From: Atherix ibis
Lineage: Eukaryota; Arthropoda; Insecta; Diptera; Athericidae
Length of the DNA stretch: 64,000 nt
Direction: 5' to 3'
Assembly: GCA_958298945.1 (NCBI GenBank)
Contig: OY282606.1
Location: forward strand, 77,735,622 to 77,799,621
The notes beneath the pieces were generated by a model. That model saw only the letters and a list, made by a program, of their open reading frames with translations, was not told the DNA's origin and searched no databases. Positions 46,081-58,759 of this stretch are shown piece by piece. Numbering within the stretch: the stretch's first letter is position 1; each line of letters begins with the position of its first letter. The position numbers were made by a program, and so were the translations under genes.

Positions 46081-48229
46081 TGAGCGAAGTCACTGCTTCT
46101 GAACCTTCCAAAAATGCTTTATTCCAAGGGAAAACTTATGCTTTTGATTCAATGTTTTGTAAGTTAAACTCGAAAGTTCGTAAGGATACACAAAGCTTAT
46201 TAAAAAATTTGATGTCTCGTCGTTTTTCCAAATTTCGAAAATCTATATATCATAACTCAATATAAAAAAACACCACTTAACTTAGTACGCTTAAAGTATC
46301 GTGTTGTTAAAGGACGAGGTTGAGACTTTGTGGAGAGTACTTCCTCACTATTCCCAGATCGCTCTTAGTAGCGCCATGCTCATTACTTTACTGTAACACC
46401 TCGTAATATTATTACTCTAGACTCTTTTTCTATAGTATTAGTCCAACTATCTACTTATGTGGATAAGCATTTAATTATTTTTGACTACATAAATCCAAAA
46501 AATAATGTAGGAAATTCAAAAAACCTAAAACTGAAAACTAAAAATTTAAAAGCATTTATTTCGTACTACGTGGATAACTAGAGGGAAGAAAAGAAATCTA
46601 TAAAAAAAAGGGTTAGCCAAAAAAACCATGAAAAATCGAGAATCTTCATTATACCCGTATGGGGAGAATATGCTTTTGAAAAAATATAACCATTTTTAGG
46701 CAATTTAGATAGAAAAATTCAACTCATCCAATTTGCAGTCTTCGACTTGGATTGAAAATTTTCATCAAGCATGTTCAGTAGGAATTGAATGCTACCATTA
46801 AATTGAAAGGGTAATACCAAATTTTTTTCAACATATTGGGGCTAGTGAGGTAAATTCAATTTTTTTAAAGATTAAATAAAGTAAGCTTAAATATTTCTGT
46901 ATGTTTATTTAATTTCGTTTTAGTTGTTTGAGTAAGCTAAATTTTTATTTAAATTATTTTATTCAAAAATAATAAATATTCAAAAATAACAAACACTTAT
47001 TGAAGTCAAGCCTTAAAACAGTTCAAATACATATGAAATATATTGAAAAAAATTCAAATATCACACATACTAACAGTAGAAATTTGTTGACTATTTTAAT
47101 AAATTACTCCAAATACATCCCCTTTTCGACTTTTTTGTTTTTTTTTTTTTTTTTTTAAAGAAAATTTATCATTTACACATACCCACACATAGTTTTTATA
47201 AGAAAATCTCTTTCTAGTAATATATACATACTACTTGTACATTAATTTAGTAAAATATATTAGCAAGTGGGTACGAGTAAATTGCAAATAGTGTAAGTAG
47301 GCGGAACTCATTTTTATTTTAAGAAATTCACTGAAGCGGCAATATCGTAAAAGCTTTTTTCTTTGCCCTTTTTAACATAAAATAATTTTCCCTTAAAATA
47401 ATCAATAAAAAACAGCTTTATATTTTTGTATGAACGTAGATTTGTTTATGATTTTTTTTGAAGGTTCAGGAAAGAAAAATCTATTATTCTCTCTACTCTT
47501 ACGTAACAAAAAAATTAGATGTCCTTTTAACATATGAGAATGGGTAAGTTTTATTGGAAATAAGTTTGAATTATTGTAGCAAATATTAAATAATATTTTT
47601 ATACTTTATGGCTTCTTAAGAATTTGTATAAAATCTCTTTTAGCTGTTTTATAAAATGACTCTTATATGCGTACAATTTATATCTCTGTACAAATTGACT
47701 AAAAAGAAAAATCTCTGAATTGGAGTACCAAACAAAATTAATTATTATATAGAACATAGTCTAAATTCAAATATAAAACTTAGTCAGACAGAAAAAAACC
47801 TTCGACTTTGCCATTGGCCATAGTCTTAGTTTAGGGATCATGCCAATATTAATTCTCATGCAAGGAAAAAATCTCGATTATACTATCAACCACAATCTAA
47901 ATTGAATCGTGTAAGATCATGTGCATCTTCATTAAATAAAAGAAACGACTTCGACAATGACATCAACTATTTTTAAGAAAAAGTAATTTCAAAAATCTTT
48001 TTTTCAATGTTAGGTTTTGAAAAAGGAACGTTGATGGACAAATTTTCCATCATCATGTAAGAGTGCAAATATTCGTTGGATGACCCTCTTCTTGAATGCG
48101 GCCAAGAGTTCCCAATGATACAAGAGTTGTGTATGATTAATACCTGGCCTTGAAAATGGAAAAAATATTTTTAAATGTAAAATTTATTTTATTTCTAAAA
48201 CTAAGGTCTTTTTAGCTCGATATAATAAG
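46081..48229. other. AT-rich intergenic stretch
   Basis: No supported gene. A minus-strand reading at 48030-48110 (KRVIQRIFALLHDDGKF) faintly resembles a LINE C-terminal region but is too short to call. Confidence 0.4.
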
Positions 48230-48890
48230 TACAACATTTCTCTATCTTTTGTATCCCATCTAAAAATTATGATCTCTCCAACCCTTCAAAATAAGCGTTT
48301 GTTTCAGCAATCACCTTATTTTTTAAGCCACCAAGCCATTTTTCATATACAGTTTGTATCCTAACTCATGGAATTTAGCCATGGCGATGACACAAGTGTG
48401 CTTGCGTACATTGTCTTGATGAAAGAGAATATGATTCTTTGCCAAATGCGGACAATTTTCCTTTTACAGCATTATTGAAATGATCCAAAAAGTTGGCGTA
48501 ATACTCGCTATTAATCGTCGTATCCTTTTCAAGGTAATAATCATGGATTATGCTGCATGCAAACACTGTGACCATGACTTTGTTGGTCGATAAAGTTGCC
48601 TGAACCTTCTTTGGTATTGATTCGCTACTCAAAAACCACGTTAGTCTCTGATTTGCTGCTATGAATCTATGTTTTATCAACAGTGATTAATCGACGCCAA
48701 AAATCATTCGGATTGTGCTATAACAGCGCCAAACACTATGTTGATCGTGTTTATGATCAATTGTAAGCAACCGTGGGACCCAACTTGCGGAAAGCTTGTT
48801 CATATCCAAACAAGTAGTTAAAATGTTCTGTACCCGTTCAATTGAGATGCCCATAGCCTCAGCTTTCTTTTTCAAAAACAATTTTTTTTA
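48230..48890 (-). pseudogene. Mariner (irritans-like) transposase relic
   Basis: Minus-strand reading gives AEAMGISIERVQNILTTCLD and LSASWVPRLLTIDHKHDQHS (end of the DNA-binding domain), NRQ-type degraded first-Asp block near 48660, KKVQATLSTNKVMVTVFACS, HDYYLEKDTTINSEYYANFL and DHFNNAVKGKLSAF. A frame change then gives a QDNVRKHTCVIAMAKFHELG-like second-Asp block. Several frameshifts and stops; terminal repeats not identified. It is a different subfamily from the elements at 44087 and 49509. Confidence 0.75.
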
Positions 48891-49508
48891 TCACTGCTCG
48901 ATTATATAAAATCACAAAAGTTTTCCACTTAAAATGGATGTCACTCCAATCACAAATTTGACAGAATTCTTATGACAGGTTACGTTTACAAAAAATAGAG
49001 TGCTTTTAATCGCATCAGCACCATTTCTTGCTAAGGCCAGCTACTAATCATTCAACCATTGTATTTATATATAACCCAACATGGACCTGCACAACAGTAG
49101 ATTTTATTTTATTATGGGGTGTTTTTAGTGGAATAACCTAGGCTGAATGGAATTGGCTCTGTTGGCTGCCATTTTCTTTTTTCACGGATTTTTCTTTCCA
49201 AGTTGTTATCGGTTGTTGTTTTTAACCCTAAATTTAACTTGTTTGAATGGAATAATAAAATTTGATTTTCTATTGGACTTTATTGAATTCCGTAAGACAT
49301 TTTTTTTTCTCATAAACCATTTCAGACAATAATTTGACAAAAAGGTTTATTTTTATTTGTTTATATTTAGTTAAAATTATTATTTTATCTTTCCTATTCC
49401 TGTATTGTTAGAAGATATATGAATGAAAAAATACGCGCATATTAGGTCTCCTTGATATGGTTCAGTGATAACAATTTTCGATAGATAATCAGACCTGAGC
49501 GATAGATA
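48891..49508. other. Spacer between mariner relics
   Basis: Nothing recognised apart from AT-rich sequence. Confidence 0.4.
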
Positions 49509-50790
49509 TTGGGTGTATAACCTAAAAATGCGAGATTGACAACAGATGGCATAACTTTTACACATGGTTTGTGTTAATAATAACTCATATGGCATTTTGG
49601 AGGTTAAACATCTGTCATTCATTCTCGATTAGCCATCGAACGAAATAGTGTAAACAACAAAGTTTTTTTTTGCTTCAAAAATGTCGAATTTCGTACCAAA
49701 AAAGTCCCATTTGCGGGAAGTATTGATTTACTTCTTCAATTTGAAAAAAAGTGCAGCTGAAGCCCATCGATTGCTCACCGAAGCTTATCCTGAATATGTT
49801 CCATCGATTTCAACGTGCGAGAGATGGTTTGTGCGGTTCAGAAGTGGTGATTTTGACACGGAAGACAAAGAACGACCAGGTCAGCCAAAAAAGTTTGAAG
49901 ATGAAGATTTGGAGGCATTACTCGACGAAGACTGTTGTCGAACTCAAGAAGAAATTGCAAAATCATTGGGAGTCACTCAAGCAGCCATTTCAAAACGTTT
50001 GAAAGCAGCAGAATTCATCCAAAAGCAAGGAAATAGGGTCCCATATGAATTGAAGCCGAGAGACGTTGAAAGGCGATTTTGCATGTCCGAAATGCTGCTT
50101 GAACGGCAGAAAAAGAAGTCGTTTTTGAATCGAATCATTACTGGCGACGAAAAATGGACTCATTACGACAACCCAAAGCGCAAAAAATCGTATGTGAAGC
50201 CCGGCCAACCAGCCAAATCAACGCCAAAGCCAAATACCCATGGCGCCAAGGTAATGCTCTGTATTTGGTGGGATCAGAAGGGTGTGATCTATTATGAGCT
50301 ATTGAAATCGGGCCAGACGATCACAGGCGACCTCTACCGAACACAATTAATCCGTTTGAAGCGAGCATTGGCCGAAAAACGCCCGGAATATGCGACCAGA
50401 CACGAAGCTATAATTTTCCATCATGACAACGCTCGGCTTCATGTTGCAAGACCGGTTAAAAATTATTTAGAAAACAGTGGCTGGGAAGTTTTGCCTCACC
50501 CGCCTTATAGCCCAGACCTTAACCTTGACTACCATTTCTTTAGATCCATGCAAAACGCCCTCACCGGAATACGCTTCACTTCAGAATAGGGCATCAAAAA
50601 TTGGCTCGATTCATTCTTGGCCTCAAAACCGGAGAGTTTTTTTGGCGCGGAATCCATATGTTGCCAGAAAGATGGGAAAAAGTAGTGGCTTCCGATGGAC
50701 AATATTTTGAATGAAATATATTGTAACAATTTTTCAAAATAAACACTCAAAGTTTTCCAAAAATCCCGCATTTTTAAGTTATACACCCAA
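49509..50790 (+). mobile_element. Mauritiana-type mariner, nearly intact, with exact ends
   Basis: 1282 bp flanked by TA on both sides (49507-49508 and 50791-50792). Terminal inverted repeats of about 28 bases: TTGGGTGTATAACCTAAAAA at the left, mirrored by TTTTTAAGTTATACACCCAA at the right, with only a few mismatches. A single transposase frame fills most of the interior. The sharp ends and few lesions suggest a comparatively recent insertion. Confidence 0.95.
49681..50714 (+). pseudogene. Mos1-like mariner transposase with one stop and one 1-base frameshift
   Basis: Begins MSNFVPKKSHLREVLIYFFN and runs open for 302 codons to a TAG at 50587-50589, then continues in frame (GIKNWLDSFLASKPES) to a run of seven T (50637-50643) where one base seems lost. 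The rest (FFWRGIHMLPERWEKVVASD, GQYFE) ends at TGA 50712-50714. The total is close to the 345 residues of Mos1. Domains: two helix-turn-helix motifs (1-110), linker, then catalytic domain with ITGDEKWTHYDNPKRKKSY (first Asp), IFHHDNARLHVARPV (second) and YSPDLNLDYHFF (third). The last block is one residue short of the usual YSPDLAPSDYH, so the second-to-third Asp spacing is 33 instead of 34. Likely inactive. Confidence 0.93.
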
Positions 50791-52439
50791 TAGTTGGCCG
50801 GAAATATCAGATTCTTGAATTAATAAAAATAAATGAAAAGTGGAATAAAATAGTTAATAAGAACGTTTTCTTATTTAAAGCAAGAAAACGTTATTATTAC
50901 ATGTCATAAGGTTAAGCGAGTTATAAGTCATTTATGTCATTTACGAATAAAATTCTTCTTCACAGTTCTATATTTTAGTTTTAATTTATTTTTATTTTAT
51001 ACAAAAAAAAAATTGTTTATTACTTTGAAAAGTCATTAAAACAGAAATCAAAATCAAACTAATTTCGAAAAGTTTTACCAACTATTGAGTTAACATGATC
51101 TGATAATCGTTTTATATTTAGAAATCCTTTAAGTTGGATACGATTGTAGAAATATAATAAAAATTAAAAGGAAGAATGTCAGCAAGTTGGAAGAATATTT
51201 ACAAGAACAGAACTTATCGAAAACTTTTGCAGAATTTTTATACATATACCAGTAAATTTATTTATTTGCTTATACAAAATAGTTTTTGGGGAAAATTTAT
51301 CTAACCATAATAGGAGCACTATAGTAACAGTTGAGGGAAAAAAAATCAACCTGAATAACACGATAAAAGATCAAGAAAAAAACTAATTTTAAAATTCATT
51401 TATTTTCTTGTTTCTTTTGGGTATTCCATCGTGAATAAGTTAGTAAGAGAATTTCTTGCTTCCACAACAGAAAATTATCAGTTAAATTCCTCTGCCTAAA
51501 TAGCCATACATATTACTCAATTGTAATAGAATTAAAGGACATACCACAATTACTATTCGTTGAAATAGAAACTTTGAACATTTTAAAATGAATTCATTAA
51601 ATTGAATTGCCCAATCGTATTTTATTATTTATCTCTGATTATAAATGCACGAACAAAACTCAACATTTTTAATAGAATTAGGCTTTCATCAATAATTCAA
51701 ATTGAATGAAGTGAAATAATTTCGTTCCAAAGAGATTGAAAGGAAGGTGCTCTCAGCAATAGGGGAAGAAGTGGTCTGAAGATTTTTATTTTTGCATTCA
51801 TTATGTAACATTTATTTAAATATTTTAACTAAAAGTTGTATTCAACTATAGTTGTACTATCATCAAAATTAATATTTTATCATAAGAGTAGAAAATACTA
51901 CCAATACTCAATACAAATTCTTTATTCATGCTAAAAATTAAACTAAAATGTTTTTGATTACGTAAATTTTCGTGACGAATCAAATCAGTGAAAAGTTTTT
52001 GCAAAATGAGTATCAATACTTGATTTTTTTAAAATTTAAAAAAAAAAAAATAATAAAAATTAATTGGCTCGAAATAGTCTTTAGCGTGCATAATGAAAGA
52101 CAATTTTTACTTATATTTTATTTTTTTTATTTTTATTGTATTCATATTTTTCTATTTTATATTTCTAATGTTTTTTTATTAACAAATTTACAAACAATCA
52201 TTTTAAGTAACTAAAAGAACTCCAAATAATTTACAATTAAAATTACAATCAAGTGTAAACTTAAACTATTCACATTAAATCCTACTTAATTGACGAAAAA
52301 TTTTATCGAATATAGTGTGCTAATATACTATCATATAGAGTGTAGGCTTACCCTCGATTTCAACTGAACAATTTTTAGTAAGTTATATATTATATGTGAG
52401 TGTACACTGAAATTTTATGAAAATCCTTCCTTCTACCTC
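50791..52439. other. AT-rich intergenic stretch
   Basis: No gene recognised. An inverted repeat at 50862-50872/50882-50892 (AACGTTTTCTT) lies shortly after the mariner. Confidence 0.45.
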
Positions 52440-52479
52440 TTTCCTAGCCCTAAGATCATTCCTTTCCAACTGATATTTG

Positions 52480-53225
52480 CAAGTAAACGAATCCAACGAA
52501 CTCTCCAATATCTCTCCGGCTGGTGTTCCATAGGGAAGTCTACTTAGCACCATCGTCTACAACATTTATACATCCAATATCCCAATCTGTCTCAATAGCT
52601 TCTTCGCTACATATGCCGATGACATCTAGCTTCCGAAATTCTCCAAATCTAAATCCAAACCCTCCAGAACTAGTTTACCAAGTGGAGAGTAAAAATTAAT
52701 TAACGCAAATCTACCTACGTGACTTACTCTCCGCCCTACATCATGTCCTCCCATATACTTTAATGGCAACAAAATACCACAGCACACCCGAAGTTCGGTA
52801 CCTGGGACTGAACGTAGATAAACGCTTGACATGGAACCCACATAAAAGACTTAAAAGACAAGAACTCAAAAGACGATACCTAACATACAACTACTTTGAC
52901 TTCTAGACAAACATTCTAAAGTTACTATACACGGCGAAGTACTTTTATACAATGCCCTACTGAAACCCATCCGGACTTACGGACTAGAACTCTGGGATCC
53001 TACTAAGCCTTCCAATTCCTGTCGAATCCAATCCCTTGAATCAAAAATACTTTTATGTTCATTATACTGTTATTCATTGTGATCTTGAAGTCACATTTGT
53101 TTTTGATGTGGCCGTGTCTCGTTATAAAAAGTTCCATTCTCGTATCTCCGATCATACTAATCCCCTTGTTCAAGAACTATCCTCTAGTTCCTTGTTCAAG
53201 AACTATCCTCTACTAAAATACTGAT
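52480..53225 (+). pseudogene. Jockey-clade LINE relic (reverse transcriptase end and C-terminus)
   Basis: Frames on the plus strand read a motif-B remnant, STIVYNIYTSNIPICLNSFF and ATYADDI (catalytic YADD, near 52605-52625). Later come LLYNALLKPIRTYGLELWDP and the RIQSLESKI block (52950-53050), and finally the Jockey C-terminus with SRISDHTNPLVQELSSSS (53130-53190). Many frame changes. The last part carries a 26-bp tandem duplication (CTTGTTCAAGAACTATCCTC at 53167 and 53193). Confidence 0.75.
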
Positions 53226-53419
53226 GCTTAACATAAGCACACGGTAGCAGGAGAAACTTCGATGGATACTAACTCCCCATAACTTTTAACGTTAATTCAA
53301 ACTATTATTCAAATCTGCTTATTACGATGTTGTAGTTGAAGATATCTGCAAAAAATTTTAAAAAAAATTGACCTATGTGTTCCTAATATTACTATTCTAA
53401 TTATTTCTTTCAATTGTTT

Positions 53420-54215
53420 ATTAAATTGTCGGTCCAGGTCTAGGTCTAACTCACGTCCACGTTCTTTTGGGTTTTGTTGGTATCACCATAAGTTTGGGGA
53501 TAAATTAGCTAAATAGATTTCACCGTGTAAATTTAATTCTTCTACCAATATTTTAACAAGGACAATGGTAAACTGGGCTATTGATGTTTACTTGTTTTCG
53601 ATCCTTTAACTAAATTAAATTTTTTAATTGAAACTGGACCTTACATTTTCGTCATTCCAAAATGTTTTTGCCAAAGATCAACTCAATCTAACGATTTAAA
53701 CCTGATAGGTACCATCGGTACACCCATTCCAACTTTTGGAAATAAATTAATGAACACTTCTTTGTCACTTGGAACGGATTTCACTTTCTTGTTTACAATT
53801 GCGGCAGTCGATAGATCAATAATTGGTGCTGATTTTAGTGAATCTTAAACATAGTTAATTAATTGATACACTAACAAATTGTTGTTAATTTGGGGACACT
53901 CAGTATCAAAATTATTAAAAAAATTCGTTCATTGCAGTGTGCAACTTTTCAAGCACATGACTATCTTCTTGTTTCAAATTTATTAAAAAAATCCCTTGAA
54001 ATTATGATAAATTGAGCATTTATACACTGTAGGTACCAGCACACTACACACTACAACCTATTGTAGGTTTGGTACGTTTGTCGAGAAAAGTTTGTCAAAT
54101 TTCTCTATTAAAGACTTTCTCCCTCTAACACCGAGTCTATTAAAATCCCATCCAATGCAACCCTCCCATCTAAGGATCGGTCGACTCCTTGCAAGACTGC
54201 CAACTTTAGTTTTAT
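53420..54215 (+). pseudogene. LTR retrotransposon (Gypsy-type) relic: gag end and protease
   Basis: Plus-strand frames show an Arg/Ser-rich stretch followed by a zinc-knuckle-like CWYHHKFGDK region (about 53440-53540). A retropepsin-like region follows at 53600-53850, where the active-site D-T/S-G is eroded, ending DRSIIGADF. A degraded start of the polymerase linker follows to about 54215. No long terminal repeats, reverse transcriptase or envelope sequence were recognised. Old and non-functional. Confidence 0.55.
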
Positions 54216-56329
54216 ATTATACCTACTATTAATTGAAATCAATTTTAATTTTACTGAACTATGTAAAATTTGTTGAATTTTTCAGTTCGTCAAAAGTAAA
54301 AAAAATCCAGAATATTATTAATAAAAAACATAAATTATTAATTCTTTTTTTTGTACAGCCGAGAATTGTTCCGATTTACGCTGTTGCCAAAGTTGTGGTA
54401 TTTGTAAATATTTAACTTCAAGGTTGCGTCATCAACTTTAAAGTTAATTAATTAAAATTGTTGCTTTTTATGCTTGCCGTTAAAAAATAAATAAACAAGA
54501 AATATCTTTCTTCTTTCATGAAATTAAAAAAAATGTATAGTCGTCAAGAAATTAAAATATAAATAGAATACGCACTAATGTAGATAGAATTTAAAGAATT
54601 CAAAAAAATTAGATGAATTTAAATAAATTGTCATTCGAAAATTAAAACAAAATTATAAATAAAACCCAATTTGTTAAACAAACTCCATTATCGTTATCAA
54701 ATTACGAGTACATGTTTATCACTAAATAAAAACCCATAATCTGATAACTCTATAAAAGATTGTAGACTGATAATTTTGGTAGAGAACAATATCAAAAGGA
54801 TATTTATCCCTTAAGGATTTTAGGATAAACTTTTGAATAAAATTTACAATGACAGAACGATAAAGGAAACAGAGAATTATATACGATTGGGAATTGGATA
54901 TCATTTTTATATTCTTGGATTTTATTTCTTCCTGAATTGAAAGGAATCCTCCTTTGATCGCGTTGGTAAACCTTTTTCCTCTATCCTTGACAAATTATCA
55001 TAGTACAGTTGCTGAAAGTATCAATTTTTTTTGTCCACAGAGATTTCATTAAAAATCAAAATACTTTTGATGAATTAATTTTTTTGCTCATTCTAATTTG
55101 TGCTCGAAGATATTTTTTCTACAAAATTTACCGATCATCAATCTGACAAGGTTCGCATAATCTATTTAGTCTCGAATTGCTTTAGTCCACATTTTGCACT
55201 CTTACAAATAAAAGAACAGGCAGGGTAGTCAGTTAGTAATTTAATAAGAAAAGTTTACACCCACAAGTATGTAGTTTTTATTTTGAGAATTTTTAATAAA
55301 AATGAGGATTTTTTTATTCTAAACAAATTAAAAATCTGCCTTCCTTTCTTTCCACTTTATTGTGCTAATTTCTTTTTACGGACCTTTAAGTTTCTTATTT
55401 AATCGTTATTCTTTTAAGCAATTTCCTTAATAGCACCATTCAAATTATATTGATTATGACCCAAAGCGAAAATTGATGAAAATGTCATTTCTTCGAAGGA
55501 AAACTTTTTCTTACAACCACCCCCGCTTCATCGAGAATGAAATCCTAATCGATTATTTACGGTGTGAAAGAAATAATAACGTAAATGTATGTAATTACTA
55601 AATAGAGAGAAAATAAAATAATTCCCAAAAAACATTCCTTAAGGGATAATTTCTCAACGTTATTGGGGTAGGGATGAAATAATTTCAGCTGAAACGCTCC
55701 ATCAACAAAATCAGATATAATTTCACTTTATTCAAATGCGTAATATTTCCATTAAATCACGATAGAAAAGAAAATTGAAAGTAATGCGAAAAAAAAATGT
55801 AAAATAAATAAAATCGATACAAAATTAAACAACAGAAATTTCGCAAAAAATTTATTTTTGTGGTTGAAAGGATGAAAGGGAAAAATGGGGATTGTCAATT
55901 TCGTTAATTGATATAATCAAATTGGCGTTATCTACTGGAATCCAGTATAATCCGCCAGAAGAAAATTGAAAGTTTTCCAATTTTTCTTTTGTACAAAGCA
56001 ATTTTAAGTAATATTAAGGAAAAAATTTATTAAATTTAAAGATAATGAATTTAATTAACATGAAAAATTGGTTTTCTTGCAATAGTAATTTTTCTGTAAG
56101 AAAATTCACATTTACAATCCACCCCCTGTCAAAAAGAAAACAATTTTTTTCCGATAGCCTCTCTCTATCATAAGTAATACTTATGAGCGGTCTCAAAAAA
56201 TACTAAATACATTGAAATAGTAGTTTTGATAGAAAAAGTAATTATTTATGGTCGGTTGGAATTAATTATTTTTCATTTGATTTTTGTTCAAGTTGATAAA
56301 ATCTTAATAAGAGGATTTTCAGTAACAAA
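54216..56329. other. AT-rich intergenic stretch
   Basis: No gene, RNA or recognisable repeat was found. Confidence 0.45.
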
Positions 56330-57010
56330 ATTGTCCCGCTCACAGATCCCATCAATACCGTTGTAGGGGTAGGGCAGGGCTGTTAATTATCACCAGTTCT
56401 GTTCTTAATTGTTCTTGATGACATCTTGAGCAATGTCCTAGACGGTCTCACAATAGATGCGGGAGCAAAGGAGGATATTATTTCAAAAATTAATAAAGTC
56501 AAAGGAACATTTGCTCAGCTTCGTGTGAAGCTCATCAATTCTATTCACGCGTATAGGAGTACGAATTTTTAATGCCAACGTTAAATTGGTTCTTTTATAT
56601 GGATGTGGTAAGTGGCCGGTCACTGAAAATCTGACAAATTAAGTCCAAAATTTTGTCAATCATTGTCTACCGCCTATTTAGAAAATATGATGACTATCCA
56701 AAATTAAAAATATAGACCTGCACTTCAAATATACAATCAACAGCCCATTTCAGTCGAAATAAAAATAAGAAAAAAAAAATGTATGTGCCATACGTTCAGA
56801 AAAATCTCATATAAGGTGTGCAAGCAAGCATTGGAATAGAAACTGTAGGGCAATCGCAAAAGCGGATAGTCGAAAAATTTCTGAGCAAAATTCCATGCTA
56901 AGTAAAACCGCCAGTGTGGGAGAAATGTGGAACGAACTGAAAACCGTAGCAACAAAATTGTCAGATTTGGAAGTGCTTCACAGACGCTCTATGCTCCACT
57001 TTATGCGGTT
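56330..57010 (+). pseudogene. RTE/CR1-type LINE relic with internal deletion
   Basis: Plus-strand reading gives a motif-B block (GVGQGC, stop, LSPVLFLIVLDDIL) and then jumps at about 56475 to the C-terminal region: AKEDIISKINKVKGTFAQLR, a degraded VLLYGCE-like segment, then a K-rich CHTFRKISYKVCKQALE block and NVERTENRSNKIVRFGSASQ. The catalytic YADD segment between them is missing, so the element was deleted internally before decaying. Confidence 0.6.
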
Positions 57011-57059
57011 TTTATCCGTGACAATTTATTATTTATTCAAGATAACGATAGACTAAACA

Positions 57060-57290
57060 AATCGTTCGAAAATGCCCATGGCAGATTCCTAACCTGAATC
57101 CTATCGAGTATATGTGGGATAACCAAGTAAATGAAATTACTTCTTGACTGAATGCATGAATCCAAAAAAATACATGTATGGCCCCAACTCCCTTCGTCAC
57201 AAAAAATACATGTCTATAGTGAAGATTCTGGTTGGTAGTAAATGTAAGATTACATTGTACAAAGTGAGGCAATCAGAGTAGCTAACTCCC
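57060..57290 (+). pseudogene. Tc1-type transposase fragment, C-terminal
   Basis: Reads CPWQIPNLNPIEYMWDNQVN, matching the PDLNPIEH.WD block with the last catalytic acidic residue of Tc1 transposases, followed by a short C-terminal tail. The rest is absent. Confidence 0.65.
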
Positions 57291-57299
57291 TACCAAACG

Positions 57300-58480
57300 G
57301 TAAGTTACTCCATTCGCCTCACTTTATGCGTAAGAATACCAGTAGCAAGACAAAGGCAAATTGAAGCAACGATCGATCGGTGTCTTATACTAGCCAGTGG
57401 AGCACACCGTTCTTCTCCTGTGGACTCTTTCCATATTGAAATTGGTCGAGACCCTAATCCATAAAATCTTTCGCTTTCCAAATTATCCGGTTCACAATCT
57501 CTTGAAACACGGTTTATTTATCACCTACTCAAAAAGAAGTTCGTTCTCCCTCCTCTAACAACGATCTCTGAATTGGAAAGAGATCCATCTACTCTTCATC
57601 TTTTTTCCAAACCTCCCTACCACATCCGCATTGGAAACCGTGGTTAGGAGCTGAGTTGAGGGCGTCTATGATACTAAATAGAATCAAAGAGATAAATATT
57701 AATCCACTCATCCATAAAAACTTTCCCTAGAATAGGTGGATGGATTGGGTGACACCACCACTCTTGTACACATCCAGCTTATTGGCGGTAAACATTGCAA
57801 AATTAAATATGGAATCTTATCAAATGAAAGTTCATCTTTCTACGGCAAACTGTGGGCATATTGGTAATGAGTAGGCTAATCAGCTGGCGGAAGCGGCCCT
57901 TCACCGTCCTACTGAAATTCCGATCTTGTCCAGTCTGTTAATGATATTTAACATTTTTACCCGTGCGCAGACAACCAGGCTGAACCAACGGTAGATTTTT
58001 TCCACTCGTTAGCCAAACATCGGCAAACTAGTCTACTCAATAACCATGCCAAAATCCTGGGCAAAGAAACTTCTCAGTATTCAAATTGGTCATACCACAC
58101 TTACCCATGATTTCCTCTTCTCTACCCAAACTCGTCCTTCGTGTAATTTTTGTGGTGTTCAACTTACTATCTCTCATATTCTAAACGAATTCCACCTAAT
58201 CCGGAATTTATTTTTGAATAGGACTTCTGACATTGTGTAGCTTTTAGACCCAACCATTCCATGTGCAAACCCTGTCTTTAATTTTATAAAACATTTGAAT
58301 ATGCTTCATTTAACGATCTCCAACTTTTACCTCCAATTAACTATTGCTCAGTTTCTTTAAGGAAGCTTACAATGCAAGTCCACACGGGACATGGAATCGC
58401 CAAATGAGCTTAAAGTTATGGCGCCTCAAAAAGGCTTCTGCCTCTTGTCTCAGAGACCTTACAAACAAACAAACAAATCT
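57300..58480 (+). pseudogene. RNase H-bearing LINE relic (I/Loa-like) with 3' end
   Basis: Across frames the plus strand shows HLSTANCGHIGNE then ANQLAEAALH (RNase H active-site region, about 57825-57905), then the cysteine-bearing C-terminus LLSIQIGHTTLTHDFLFSTQ, CNFCGVQLTISHIL (58060-58190). The 3' end is a (CAAA)n tail at about 58462-58480. RNase H separates it from the Jockey relic at 52480. Stops and shifts throughout. Confidence 0.7.
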
Positions 58481-58484
58481 AAAT

Positions 58485-58660
58485 GAAGTTTGAAGACACG
58501 TATTGAAATGGAATCGGCAGGGCAGTTGCAAATACGGATGGTCAAGTAATTCCTAGAACTGCGCCATGCTAATCTGACTCACCAGTGTTGGGAAAACATG
58601 GAACGAAGTCAAAATCAATCTTCAAAATTGCAAATTCTACAAAAAAGCTCTACAAGGCGT
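58485..58660 (+). pseudogene. LINE C-terminal fragment related to 56820-56960
   Basis: Reads a LKWNRQGSCKYGW block, then SVGKTWNEVK, the same C-terminal domain order as near 56830-56950, just 3' of the (CAAA)n tail. Confidence 0.55.
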
Positions 58661-58759
58661 CATCATCATCGAAAGTCCGTTCTAGACCCGCTGAATCAAA
58701 GAACTCTAAATGTCGTCCGGCCATCGCTCCAACGAATGCAGAGGCCTACCTCACCTTCC

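Noticed and set aside
48030..48110. Minus-strand KRVIQRIFALLHDDGKF as a LINE fragment
   Set aside because: Resemblance to LINE C-termini is too short and without neighbouring motifs.
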